A stretch of 19,477 nucleotides of DNA from an uncultured Blautia sp. (GTDB lineage Bacteria; Bacillota; Clostridia; Lachnospirales; Lachnospiraceae): positions 1 through 19,477 of the forward strand of contig URYM01000006.1 of assembly GCA_900552095.1 (NCBI GenBank), read 5' to 3'. Of this stretch, positions 7,886 through 15,230 are shown in pieces. The translations under genes and the position numbers were made by a program. Position 1 is the stretch's first letter. Every line of letters begins with the position of its first letter. Under the pieces are notes generated by a model. It saw nothing but the letters and a program-made list of their open reading frames with translations, was not told the DNA's origin and did no database searches.

Positions 7886-8839
7886 TTAAAAATACATATT
7901 CAGATTTCCGAAGTACCGTTCCGTAAGCTCATCCGCCGGTGCGCCGTACTGACCTGCCAGAAGCAGCATCTCCCGGATCTCCTCCGGCACACTGCTGCAG
8001 ATCAGCACGCGGCAGCATCCCAGTCTTTCCCCGGGAACCGTGACTGCTGACAGACCGCACATAGTAACCACCCGCATCAGGCCTTTTCCGGCCTTTCTCT
8101 GCAGCGCCTCCGTCTCCGGATCAAAATGGCCAAAAACAGTATCACCCAGTCCATAAAGATCTACCGGCCCTTCCTCTGAAATCAGGATAACCCCGGGATG
8201 GACCGTCTCCTTCAGATAGGCGATCGCTTCCCGGCGCGGACCGTATCTGTCAATCTTCTCTTCCGTCCTCACCGGTTCTCTCCGGCTTTCTCCCTCCAAA
8301 TCCAGTTTGAGCAGATGTCCCGCAGCCCGCAGCAGAGTTCTGGTGTCTCTTGTGATCAGTCCCAGCGACGGCGAGAACGGAATTCCATCCGTGGAAATTT
8401 TTCCGAATTTTTTCATCTCCTCCTCCTCGATCAGGGGAGAAATAAAACCATACAAATTCAGCGCCGCTGCCGGCGCCAGCACCGATCCGCCTCCGTCGGT
8501 TCCCACACCGAGATCATTGATCCTGTAAAATACATTCAATGCCGTGCCACTGCTGGATCCTGTCATCGGTCTTCCTGTCAGCGGATTCACCAGCTGCATG
8601 TCAACAGCCCGCCCGCCGGGAGACATTCTATCCCGGGTATGCGTCAAAAAGCCGCCGTCTTCCATCTTCCTCATCAGCTGCCCTGGAACCGTCTCGGTCT
8701 GTTTATAACCGGTGTAGCAGGCATATCCCCATTTTTCCCGGGCAGGCCTTACCTGATCGATCACACCAGGATAAACCTGCTCCACCGTATGATATGGATT
8801 TTTCAGTGCCAGAAACGTCTTCTTTGCATAAGTTTCCAT
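7886..8839 (-). CDS. Compact amidase-signature family enzyme
   Basis: A 317-residue protein with the amidase-signature core. It has the cis-Ser loop GSSSGTA (cis-Ser about residue 96) and the nucleophile loop GTDGGGSV (Ser119), 23 residues apart as in the family. Lys46 in YTGYKQTETVPG lines up with the catalytic Lys of the usual VKD segment, so the Ser-Ser-Lys triad seems intact although its surroundings are unusual. Most family members have about 450-500 residues, so this one is short, mainly after the core. The ATG at 8839 is 4 bases after the yhfT stop. An upstream in-frame TTG (8866) would overlap yhfT and is less likely. I recall no amidase in the E. coli yhf cluster, so this is an addition here. 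Expected reaction: hydrolysis of a small amide, possibly of the imported compound. Confidence 0.82.
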   Translation of the reverse strand: METYAKKTFLALKNPYHTVEQVYPGVIDQVRPAREKWGYACYTGYKQTETVPGQLMRKMEDGGFLTHTRDRMSPGGRAVDMQLVNPLTGRPMTGSSSGTALNVFYRINDLGVGTDGGGSVLAPAAALNLYGFISPLIEEEEMKKFGKISTDGIPFSPSLGLITRDTRTLLRAAGHLLKLDLEGESRREPVRTEEKIDRYGPRREAIAYLKETVHPGVILISEEGPVDLYGLGDTVFGHFDPETEALQRKAGKGLMRVVTMCGLSAVTVPGERLGCCRVLICSSVPEEIREMLLLAGQYGAPADELTERYFGNLNMYF

Positions 8840-8843
8840 AAGA

Positions 8844-10154
8844 TCAGCCTGCCGGAGGAACTGCAATCAGACCGATAAGCAGGAACAGATTCAGCAGAAC
8901 CCCAAAGACGATACAGGCCACCGGACCCACAGCCAGATCCACGATCGGTTTTTTCGCTTTTTTGTTCAGCAGGAAGGCTCCGATCACAAAGAGGGCTCCG
9001 ATTCCCGTATAGCCGGAAGCTGCCACAGACATTTTCTCCGCAGCCACGATACCTCCTGCCAGAAGCGCTACCTCCAGCACCTTGTTCATGGAAGTACGCA
9101 CATATTCTCCCATATCCTTTACACCGGGGAATCTGTCCATTCCCTTTGCAAAGAGGTTAATAAGCGCAATCTCCACAATCATGATCAGCGCACCCACCAG
9201 AAATGCTGCCAGCGGATTTCCGTGAAGCAGAAGTCCAACCACAAAAACAAACGTACAGCCCGCCACGCCATATACACCGGTTACAATGGCAGTTGTAAAT
9301 ACCAGCGGAATAAATCCGATCGCCCTTGCCAGCGCAGTCAGAGCCGCATTCGTATATTCTCCCTCTGCAAGAAGCGCCAGCGATGCCGGATCACCGGCAA
9401 TCATGGAAAGGCTGGTTCCGGCTGCGATCAGGCCTCCCATAATAGCCAGAAGGAACCAGTTCTTACGAATTCGGGATACATTTCCGCTAAAACCGATTGT
9501 CAGAGCTTCGTTGCTGTTTGCCTCGCCCTTTACCTGAGCGGCAAATACAAGCATCATAACCATTCCCACCAGCATAGCCATTCCTTCCGGATTTAAAGCC
9601 ACGCTGTTGCCGGCAATGGAAAATACGCCAAATTTTTTGATGAGATAATAAGCCAGCACCGTTACACCGCCGGTGAGCATACCTTTCTTAAATCCGTGCT
9701 GATAGGCCACACCCACTGCCGGAAAAACTGCAAAAGCTACGGTCACATAGCCAGATACACTTCCCAGATCACTGGTGAAGTTATAGGGCATTTTTGCAAA
9801 CAGATCTACAATAAACTCCAGCCCGGCCAGAATTGCCAGTCCATATCCGGCTCCGATCACAGCGGAAAGAATCGTTCCCGCTTTGGTATCGGGACAGAAA
9901 GAACCGATCATATCTGTGGTAAGAAGCAGACAATGAATCAAAATGATACTGGCTGCGATAGATGTAGGAATGCCAAATCCGATCACAAGGCCGAAACTGA
10001 TAGCAAAACTCATAGCTGCCAGCTCTTTTTTGGAAATTTCCTTATTAAAATACTGTCCCACAATGGGCCGGAATCCGTCGTTAAAAACAGCAATTCCTTT
10101 GTTCGACAGCACCGACGCCAGCGCACCGATCAGCGCAATTACAATATACTTCAT
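8844..10154 (-). CDS. yhfT: YhfT-type multi-pass membrane transporter
   Basis: Very hydrophobic 436-residue integral membrane protein with roughly ten or more predicted helices and a short charged start (MKYIVIAL). Its length, glycine-rich helices and place in the cluster fit E. coli YhfT (about 434 residues), a predicted transporter of unknown substrate. Segments such as FGIPTSIAASIIL, AVIGAGYGLAIL and AFLVGALIMIVEIALI are typical membrane spans. The ATG overlaps the yhfU stop in an ATGA, so synthesis of the two is coupled and YhfU may be a partner subunit (inference). GGAGG lies 5 bases upstream of the ATG, inside yhfU. It is the only transporter in the run and presumably imports the pathway substrate. 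Confidence 0.86.
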   Translation of the reverse strand: MKYIVIALIGALASVLSNKGIAVFNDGFRPIVGQYFNKEISKKELAAMSFAISFGLVIGFGIPTSIAASIILIHCLLLTTDMIGSFCPDTKAGTILSAVIGAGYGLAILAGLEFIVDLFAKMPYNFTSDLGSVSGYVTVAFAVFPAVGVAYQHGFKKGMLTGGVTVLAYYLIKKFGVFSIAGNSVALNPEGMAMLVGMVMMLVFAAQVKGEANSNEALTIGFSGNVSRIRKNWFLLAIMGGLIAAGTSLSMIAGDPASLALLAEGEYTNAALTALARAIGFIPLVFTTAIVTGVYGVAGCTFVFVVGLLLHGNPLAAFLVGALIMIVEIALINLFAKGMDRFPGVKDMGEYVRTSMNKVLEVALLAGGIVAAEKMSVAASGYTGIGALFVIGAFLLNKKAKKPIVDLAVGPVACIVFGVLLNLFLLIGLIAVPPAG

Positions 10155-10525
10155 AACAATCCTCCCTCTTTATCTGTAAGTGCCTTTAAAAGCAGCGGAA
10201 CTACCTCTTCTTTATGCTGTGCAGTGAACCCAAAAGCTACCTTTCCTTTTTTTACCTCTTCCCGAATTTCCTCCTCGCTACAGATCTGTCCCGGCATGGA
10301 CACCGTCGCACAGCTGGCTTTTCCCAAAATCGCAAGCGCCATTGCCAGGGCTCCGCCACCCCCTGTATTGCAGGCTCCCAGATAATAATCATACTGTCCG
10401 GCCTTCATACCCATGGTGGCATCCAGATCCCCTTTGACGGTAACCTCCGCCTGATCCCCCAGTTCTTTTCTGACGATCGAAGCAATATCTTCCTTGTCGA
10501 TCTGTCCTCCTACTACGATTTTCAT
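10151..10525 (-). CDS. yhfU: YhfU-type small protein (DUF2620)
   Basis: A 124-residue soluble protein of the DUF2620/YhfU family. It opens with MKIVVGGQIDKEDI, has a glycine-rich turn (NTGGGGALAMALAILG, about residues 53-68) and a C-terminal helical part. The overall look, a small alpha/beta fold with an early strand and a glycine loop, recalls small phosphotransferase-like or nucleotide-binding subunits, but no function is established as far as I know. GGAGG sits 7 bases before the ATG. The gene begins 18 bases after yhfY and overlaps yhfT by four bases (ATGA), pointing to a role with the transporter. Confidence 0.85.
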   Translation of the reverse strand: MKIVVGGQIDKEDIASIVRKELGDQAEVTVKGDLDATMGMKAGQYDYYLGACNTGGGGALAMALAILGKASCATVSMPGQICSEEEIREEVKKGKVAFGFTAQHKEEVVPLLLKALTDKEGGLL

Positions 10526-10543
10526 AGTCTTTCCTCCTCCTTC

Positions 10544-10897
10544 TTATGATAAAAGATTGCATATATGAACGGACAAAAAGTCCTGTTCCGCCTCGGGAAA
10601 TGAAAGATCGGTCTCTTCCAGCAGACGGTCACGAAGGCGGACTGCCCTCTCATAAACCGGTTCTTCTCTCAGACTTTCCAGAATTTCCGGATCCATCGGA
10701 TTTTCTTCTGTTCCCTCTTCTGCCCGCTTTCCCGCCATAGCCAGATGGGTAATAAACATCTCCATCTTCTCCTGCGCCGCATCCTCTGCTTCAGCAAGTA
10801 CCAGCTCTGCCGCTCTCCTCGAATAATCCGCCACCTTCTTGCTGATCACGCCGCTCTGCTCCAAAATTGAAATTCTTTCTTCTAATTCCTGTCTCAT
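10544..10897 (-). CDS. yhfY: Stand-alone PRD-domain protein YhfY
   Basis: A 117-residue protein made of a single PTS regulation domain, without a DNA-binding part. Two histidines sit at PRD-like positions: His51 (FITHLA) and His111 near the C terminus (FLSVHICNLL). In the family such residues are phosphorylated by HPr or EIIB; whether that happens here is unknown, and no PTS gene is in the window. I place the start at the ATG at 10897, 9 bases after AAAGG. An upstream ATG at 10927 lies inside the conserved 25-bp element, has no ribosome site, and would add ten non-PRD residues. It is the first gene downstream of yhfZ and the head of the enzyme run. Confidence 0.78.
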   Translation of the reverse strand: MRQELEERISILEQSGVISKKVADYSRRAAELVLAEAEDAAQEKMEMFITHLAMAGKRAEEGTEENPMDPEILESLREEPVYERAVRLRDRLLEETDLSFPEAEQDFLSVHICNLLS

Positions 10898-10916
10898 AAA
10901 ACTGTCCCTTTTCCTT

Positions 10917-10941
10917 TCAATGTACATTTTTTTGTATGTTT
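10917..10941. promoter_or_regulatory. Copy 2 of 25-bp conserved element, candidate YhfZ operator before yhfY
   Basis: On the plus strand this reads TCAATGTACAT, a T tract, then GTATGTTT. It is identical in 22 of 25 positions to 11913-11937, and the three differences are all G to A. It lies 19 bases upstream of the yhfY start, almost the same spacing as the other copy to yhfZ. TGTA-type words recur 12 bases apart within it. The duplication beside regulator and operon head suggests autoregulation plus operon control by YhfZ. Confidence 0.65.
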
Positions 10942-10959
10942 CATTAAAAAGAAGAGCGT

Positions 10960-11892
10960 TTAATACGATGGATGCATCTCTCTTCTTCTCACCTTTTCCA
11001 AAATAGTCAGCGTATACTCTCTGCGAATATTCTTTTTCAGAAATTCGATCAGTGACAGATTTCCCTTCTGCACTACGATTACTGCAGCTGAAAACTTACT
11101 GTTGTATTCGTCTTCTTCCAGAAATTCCATATGCAGGCGGTTCAGTGACTGATTCTCAATAATATCATCATAATTCCAGATCCCTGCATCAATTACCCCA
11201 TCCTCAATGGCAGAAAGCGTCTGCTGGATACGAATATCTACCAGCTTTACTTTTTTTCCTTTAATCAGATTCTTGGTAATCTCACTCTGATCCAGGGAAT
11301 CCCGGTCATATCCGACCCTCATACCGTCCCGGATCCCGCTCGAAAACTGCTCTCCCAGCACCAGAACGTGCTTGGAAAGAAAACTGCCCGGTCCAAAATT
11401 CATAGCAATCTCAATCTCTCTTCCCTGGGCAATGGCATATTCTGCCGCATACTGAGAACAGACTGCAAACTGATAGCTGCCCGCCTCCACCAGCTGGATC
11501 CTGCCTGCCGCCCCGCGGGCATAGGCCATATTAAACCGATAGTCCTTCAGCTGTTCATAAATAGCCGTAGCAAATCCCTCATACGTTCTGGAATACGGAA
11601 GAGGCATGATCCCCAGCATCTCTTTTACCAGCGTACAGTCCTGAAGTTTTACATAATCAATCCGTTCGATATAAGTTCCCAGATGGCCATGAGATACCAG
11701 CTGCACAGCTCCCATCTCTTTTAAATACTGAAACGCGTTCTGAACCGTTCCCCGGGAAACCCCATACTCCTTTTCATAATAAGAGATCGGAGGAATGCGG
11801 TCGCCGCAATTTCTTGAGAGCAGGCTGGAAGCCACTTTACTTATGGTAACGCCCTTTTTCTGATATAAAACCTGTCTGGCATCTGTCTGCAT
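10960..11892 (-). CDS. yhfZ: GntR-type transcriptional regulator YhfZ
   Basis: Likely regulator of the cluster, 310 residues. The N-terminal part (about 10-75) is a winged helix of GntR type: DRIPPISYYEKEYGVSRGTV holds the recognition helix, followed by the QNAFQYLKEMG helix and a wing. The C-terminal part (about 80-305) resembles a YhfZ_C/periplasmic-binding-like ligand domain, consistent with effector sensing. I chose the ATG at 11892, preceded by GGGGAGG 5 bases upstream. A longer frame from a TTG at 12006 would span the promoter and is rejected. It has a strong promoter (11979-11950), with a 25-bp repeat element between that promoter and the start that recurs before yhfY. The stop is 62 bases before the yhfY start. 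Confidence 0.87.
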   Translation of the reverse strand: MQTDARQVLYQKKGVTISKVASSLLSRNCGDRIPPISYYEKEYGVSRGTVQNAFQYLKEMGAVQLVSHGHLGTYIERIDYVKLQDCTLVKEMLGIMPLPYSRTYEGFATAIYEQLKDYRFNMAYARGAAGRIQLVEAGSYQFAVCSQYAAEYAIAQGREIEIAMNFGPGSFLSKHVLVLGEQFSSGIRDGMRVGYDRDSLDQSEITKNLIKGKKVKLVDIRIQQTLSAIEDGVIDAGIWNYDDIIENQSLNRLHMEFLEEDEYNSKFSAAVIVVQKGNLSLIEFLKKNIRREYTLTILEKVRRREMHPSY

Positions 11893-11912
11893 GGCAGCCT
11901 CCCCCCTTTCTC

Positions 11913-11937
11913 TCAATATACATTTTTTTATATATTT
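11913..11937. promoter_or_regulatory. Copy 1 of 25-bp conserved element, candidate YhfZ operator before yhfZ
   Basis: On the plus strand this reads TCAATATACAT, a T tract, then ATATATTT, 22/25 identical to 10917-10941. It starts about 6 bases after the predicted transcription start of yhfZ and ends 20 bases before the yhfZ ATG, so a bound repressor would block early elongation. Because it is transcribed, an RNA-level role is also possible. Confidence 0.65.
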
Positions 11938-11949
11938 GAATCTGTCTGT

Positions 11950-11979
11950 ATTATACAGCTGTTCTCTAATCTCTGTCAA
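11950..11979 (-). promoter_or_regulatory. Sigma-A promoter of yhfZ
   Basis: On the minus strand, TTGACA (11979-11974) and TATAAT (11955-11950) are perfect consensus boxes with an 18-base spacer. Transcription should start near 11943 and read into yhfZ, probably continuing into the yhf-type genes. Confidence 0.85.
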
Positions 11980-11984
11980 TGGCT

Positions 11985-12044
11985 GCGGCCCCGAAATAGT
12001 TGCCAAAAGTGATCACCTTATTTTGGTACTATTTCCGAAGCCGC
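11985..12044. repeat. 60-bp nested inverted repeat between punA and yhfZ
   Basis: Three nested pairs of perfect arms: GCGGC/GCCGC (11985-11989, 12040-12044), GAAATAGT/ACTATTTC (11993-12000, 12028-12035) and CCAAAA/TTTTGG (12003-12008, 12021-12026), with GTGATCAC in the loop. On the plus strand it is followed by CCG and a T6 run, the form of an intrinsic terminator. On the minus strand, the direction of punA, there is no T run. It ends 6 bases from the yhfZ -35 box. Confidence 0.6.
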
Positions 12045-12066
12045 CCGTTTTTTCTTTTTCCTGAAT

Positions 12067-12888
12067 TTATATTCTGCTGATAATACCGGTAATCAGCTCT
12101 TTAAACTGCTTTGCCACCCGATCCGCAGTCTCCTGCACCTCGGCATGGTTTAATTCTTCCTTTGTCATTCCCGCCGCCAGATTGGTAATGCAGGAAATAC
12201 CGCAGATTTCCATTCCCATATGGCGGGCAGCCATCGCCTCGCAGGCAGTGCTCATTCCAACTGCATCTCCGCCCCAGTTTCGGCACATGCGTATCTCAGC
12301 CGGCGTCTCGTAATTCGGCCCCGTCAGCTGGACGTAAACACCTTCCCGCAGAGGGATCCCCATTTCCTTTGCCGTATCCCGGATGATCTCCTGCATACGG
12401 AGGCTGTAAACCTGACTCATATCCGGAAATCTGGGTCCCAGTTCTTCCAGATTGGCTCCGATCAGCGGACTGGGGATCCCCGTTGTGATATGATCGGTCA
12501 GCATCATAAAGTCTCCCGCTTTAAAATCAAAATTTATTCCGCCCGCCGCATTGGTCAGAATCAGTTTCCTGGCTCCCAGCATTCCCATCAGGCGGGTGGG
12601 CAGCACTACATCCGACATGGGATAGCCCTCATAATAATGAACTCTTCCCTGCATGATCACCACGGGAACTCCTTTTACATACCCGAAAACAAATCTCCCC
12701 TTATGTCCGGCTACTGTCGATGTTGGGAATCCTTCGATCTCCGTATAACTGATCGTCTGTTCAATCTGGATCTCATCTGCATAATCGCCAAGCCCGGAAC
12801 CCAGGATCAGCGCGATTTCCGGCTTAAAATCAATCTTTTCCCTTATGCTTGCCACACATGTCATTAATTTTTCGTATACCTGATTCAT
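12067..12888 (-). CDS. punA: Purine nucleoside phosphorylase (trimeric class I)
   Basis: Cleaves purine (deoxy)ribonucleosides with phosphate, giving the base and (deoxy)ribose-1-phosphate, which DeoB next door converts. The 273 residues fit the class I trimeric family. Motifs in order are LILGSGLGDYA (phosphate loop), MQGRVHYYEGY, LTNAAGGI, GPNYETPAEIR, DAVGMST...E and CITNLAAGM. The Asn in TNLAAG is the purine-recognising residue of the inosine/guanosine-type enzymes. The ATG is preceded by GAGG at 6 bases and lies 24 bases after deoB, making it the last gene of the nucleoside operon. The class I family also contains methylthioadenosine/inosine variants, but the operon argues for general nucleoside catabolism. 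Confidence 0.95.
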   Translation of the reverse strand: MNQVYEKLMTCVASIREKIDFKPEIALILGSGLGDYADEIQIEQTISYTEIEGFPTSTVAGHKGRFVFGYVKGVPVVIMQGRVHYYEGYPMSDVVLPTRLMGMLGARKLILTNAAGGINFDFKAGDFMMLTDHITTGIPSPLIGANLEELGPRFPDMSQVYSLRMQEIIRDTAKEMGIPLREGVYVQLTGPNYETPAEIRMCRNWGGDAVGMSTACEAMAARHMGMEICGISCITNLAAGMTKEELNHAEVQETADRVAKQFKELITGIISRI

Positions 12889-12912
12889 AAATAACCTCTT
12901 TTCTTTCTTTTC

Positions 12913-14103
12913 TCAGAGCAGCTCTTCCAGCATGGAACTTCCAATGGTGCCCTCCGGCATGGAAACTTTAAAATTATCCGCTACCGTTGCACCGATAGCC
13001 GCAAAGGTGGGCTGTTCTTTGATAAGACCGCCCTCTTTCATTTTCTTTCCGTAAGCAACCATGGGGACATACTCCCGGGTGTGGTCTGTTCCGGTATAGG
13101 TCGGATCATTTCCATGATCTGCAGTGAGGATCACCAGATCATCCTCTTTTAAATTTTCCAGCAGAATCCCCAGGTTCCGGTCAAATTTTTCAATCTCCTC
13201 CGCATATCCCTTCACATCTCTTCTGTGCCCCCACAGCGCATCAAAGTCTACCAGATTCGTGAAGCAAAGCCCTTTAAAATCCTTTTTGCTCAGTTCGATC
13301 GTCTGCTCCATCCCGTGAACAGAGCTGTCTGAATGGTATGCCTCCGTAATTCCTTCTCCGCAGAAAATATCATTGATCTTTCCCACGCTGATCACATCCA
13401 GCCCGGCATCTTTCAGAGCATTTAAGGCCGTTGCCCCCGTAGGTTTCAGGGCATAGTCATGCCTGTTGCTGGTTCGTTTAAATTCCCCTCTTTTCTTCCC
13501 TACATAGGGGCGGGCGATCACCCGTCCGACCCGCCATTCATCTTTCATGGTGATCTCCCGGGCGATCTGACAGCAGCGATACAGATTCTGAAGATCAAAG
13601 GTCTCCTCATTTCCGCAGATCTGAAGCACAGAATCCGCAGAGGTATAGACGATCATCGCGCCTGTGCGGATCTCTTCTTCTCCCAGTTCCTCTATAATCT
13701 CTGTTCCGCTGGCACTCTTATTTCCAATAACCTTTTTCCCGCACTGCTTTTCCAGTTCCGCAATCAGTTCCGGCGGAAAACCGTGCTCCGTAAATGTCTT
13801 AAACGGCTTCTCCGTCCGGATCCCCATGATCTCCCAGTGCCCCGTCATGGTATCTTTTCCACTGCTCGTCTCCGCCAGGCGGGTATAGCGTCCCAGAGGT
13901 TTCTCCACCCCTTTCATCTCCCCTCCGCTGTGCAGATTCAGCATCCCCAGCTTTCTCAGATTGGGGATTTCTATCCTCCCCATGCGGTCTAAAATATGCC
14001 CGAAGGTATCTGCCCCCACATCGCCGAACTGATCTGCATCCGGCAGTGCGCCGATCCCCAGAGAATCCAGCACAATCACAAAAATTCTTCCATATCTGTC
14101 CAT
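12913..14103 (-). CDS. deoB: Phosphopentomutase DeoB
   Basis: Interconverts (deoxy)ribose-1-phosphate and the 5-phosphate through a phosphothreonine, with two Mn ions, in the cytoplasm. The 396 residues match the family. The metal and catalytic residues are visible: Asp13 (IVLDSLGIG), Thr85 in KDTMTGHWE, an Asp-rich VDFDALWGH segment near 286-293, Asp329-His330 (ADHGND) and His341 (DHTRE). The ATG follows GAGG by 8 bases and lies 24 bases after cdd. It links the two phosphorylases of this operon to DeoC. The window also holds a diverged relative, YhfW (3465-4673). Confidence 0.97.
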   Translation of the reverse strand: MDRYGRIFVIVLDSLGIGALPDADQFGDVGADTFGHILDRMGRIEIPNLRKLGMLNLHSGGEMKGVEKPLGRYTRLAETSSGKDTMTGHWEIMGIRTEKPFKTFTEHGFPPELIAELEKQCGKKVIGNKSASGTEIIEELGEEEIRTGAMIVYTSADSVLQICGNEETFDLQNLYRCCQIAREITMKDEWRVGRVIARPYVGKKRGEFKRTSNRHDYALKPTGATALNALKDAGLDVISVGKINDIFCGEGITEAYHSDSSVHGMEQTIELSKKDFKGLCFTNLVDFDALWGHRRDVKGYAEEIEKFDRNLGILLENLKEDDLVILTADHGNDPTYTGTDHTREYVPMVAYGKKMKEGGLIKEQPTFAAIGATVADNFKVSMPEGTIGSSMLEELL

Positions 14104-14127
14104 TTTTCTTACCTCATTTCCTATTCT

Positions 14128-14547
14128 CTACGCCAGGTTCTCCGGTCCAAATCCCTGCGGCAGAAGTTCCTCCAGCGTAAAAATCCTATACTGTTCCGGG
14201 CCTGATGCCAGAATGATCTGAAAAGTTTTCGGATCACAGAATTCCATCATCACCTGACGGCAGACTCCGCAGGGCGCCGTATATTCTGTCACGATCCCCT
14301 CTTTTCCCCCCACAATGCAGATTGCTTCAAATTCCCGCTCTCCCTCGCTCACCGCCTTGAAAAACGCCGTGCGCTCCGCACAGTTAGAGGGCGTATAAGC
14401 CGCATTCTCGATGTTGCATCCGGTATAATATTTTCCCTTCTTCGTCCGGAGCAGGGCTCCTACCCGAAATCCGGAATAGGGCGCATAGGAAAATTTCAGC
14501 TGCTCCAGGGCAAGATTTATCATCTCTTCCACCTGTCTTTTTTCCAT
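14128..14547 (-). CDS. cdd: Cytidine deaminase
   Basis: Zinc enzyme that turns (deoxy)cytidine into (deoxy)uridine, feeding the uridine phosphorylase of the same operon. The 139 residues are typical of the small tetrameric form. The zinc ligands are Cys56 (NCAER), Cys93 and Cys96 (PCGVC), with catalytic Glu58. Substrate-site motifs YSGFRVGA and GCNIENAAY are intact. The ATG is 9 bases after GGAGG and the gene starts 17 bases after deoC. Confidence 0.97.
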   Translation of the reverse strand: MEKRQVEEMINLALEQLKFSYAPYSGFRVGALLRTKKGKYYTGCNIENAAYTPSNCAERTAFFKAVSEGEREFEAICIVGGKEGIVTEYTAPCGVCRQVMMEFCDPKTFQIILASGPEQYRIFTLEELLPQGFGPENLA

Positions 14548-14564
14548 CCCATCCTGCCTCCCCT

Positions 14565-15230
14565 CTAATATCCGGAAGTCTCCTCCTGTCGGATCAGCCT
14601 GATTATACGGCTGGTTCCCAGACGATCTGCTCCCAGTTCCAGAAATTTTTCCGCATCCTCCAGGGAAGAAATCCCGCCGGCTGCCTTGATCTTCACCTTC
14701 GTTCCCACATGTGCGGCAAAAAGACGCACATCCTCAAAAGTGGCACCACCCCCGGCAAAACCGGTGGAAGTCTTAATATAATCCGCTCCGGCTGCAGTTA
14801 CGATCTCACACATTTTAATCTTCTCTTCTTCTGTAAGAAGGCAGGTCTCTATAATCACCTTCAGAATTTTCTGCCCGCAGCTCCTTTTCAGCAGACGGAT
14901 CTCTTCTTCGATCTGTCCATATTTTTTATCTTTCAGCCAGCCGATGTTGATCACCATATCTATCTCAGAAGCCCCGTTCGCAATAGCATCCCGGACTTCA
15001 AATTCCTTCGCCTCTGTTGTCATATATCCGTTGGGAAATCCAATCACCGTACACACCGGAATCTTCCCTTCCAGATAAGCGGCAGCCTGCTTTACGTATC
15101 CCGGCGGAATGCATACAGAAGCCGTCTCATATTCCACCGCCTCATCACAGACCTGCCTGATCTCCGCCCAGACTGCTCCGGGTGTCAGAAGCGTGTGATC
15201 CACATGCTCTAAAATTTCCTTTCTATCCAT
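14565..15230 (-). CDS. deoC: Deoxyribose-phosphate aldolase
   Basis: Class I aldolase cleaving 2-deoxyribose-5-phosphate to acetaldehyde and glyceraldehyde-3-phosphate, the last step of deoxynucleoside breakdown. The 221 residues fit the family. Lys153 in DYIKTSTGF forms the Schiff base, Lys182 (KIKAAGGI) is the second active-site lysine, and Asp91 (EIDMVINIG) completes the relay. The start overlaps the udp stop by 8 bases, so translation is coupled; the ribosome site must lie in the end of udp. Confidence 0.97.
   Translation of the reverse strand: MDRKEILEHVDHTLLTPGAVWAEIRQVCDEAVEYETASVCIPPGYVKQAAAYLEGKIPVCTVIGFPNGYMTTEAKEFEVRDAIANGASEIDMVINIGWLKDKKYGQIEEEIRLLKRSCGQKILKVIIETCLLTEEEKIKMCEIVTAAGADYIKTSTGFAGGGATFEDVRLFAAHVGTKVKIKAAGGISSLEDAEKFLELGADRLGTSRIIRLIRQEETSGY

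Noticed and set aside
7886..8839. Amidase gene as a pseudogene because it is short
   Set aside because: The frame is intact, both Ser loops and the Lys are present, and the ends fit neighbours closely, so a compact form is more likely.
10898..10927. Upstream ATG at 10927 as start of yhfY
   Set aside because: It falls inside the conserved 25-bp element, lacks a ribosome site, and adds ten residues outside the PRD.
11893..12006. TTG at 12006 as start of yhfZ (38 extra residues)
   Set aside because: The extension covers a perfect TTGACA/TATAAT promoter and the repeat element; the ATG at 11892 has a strong ribosome site.
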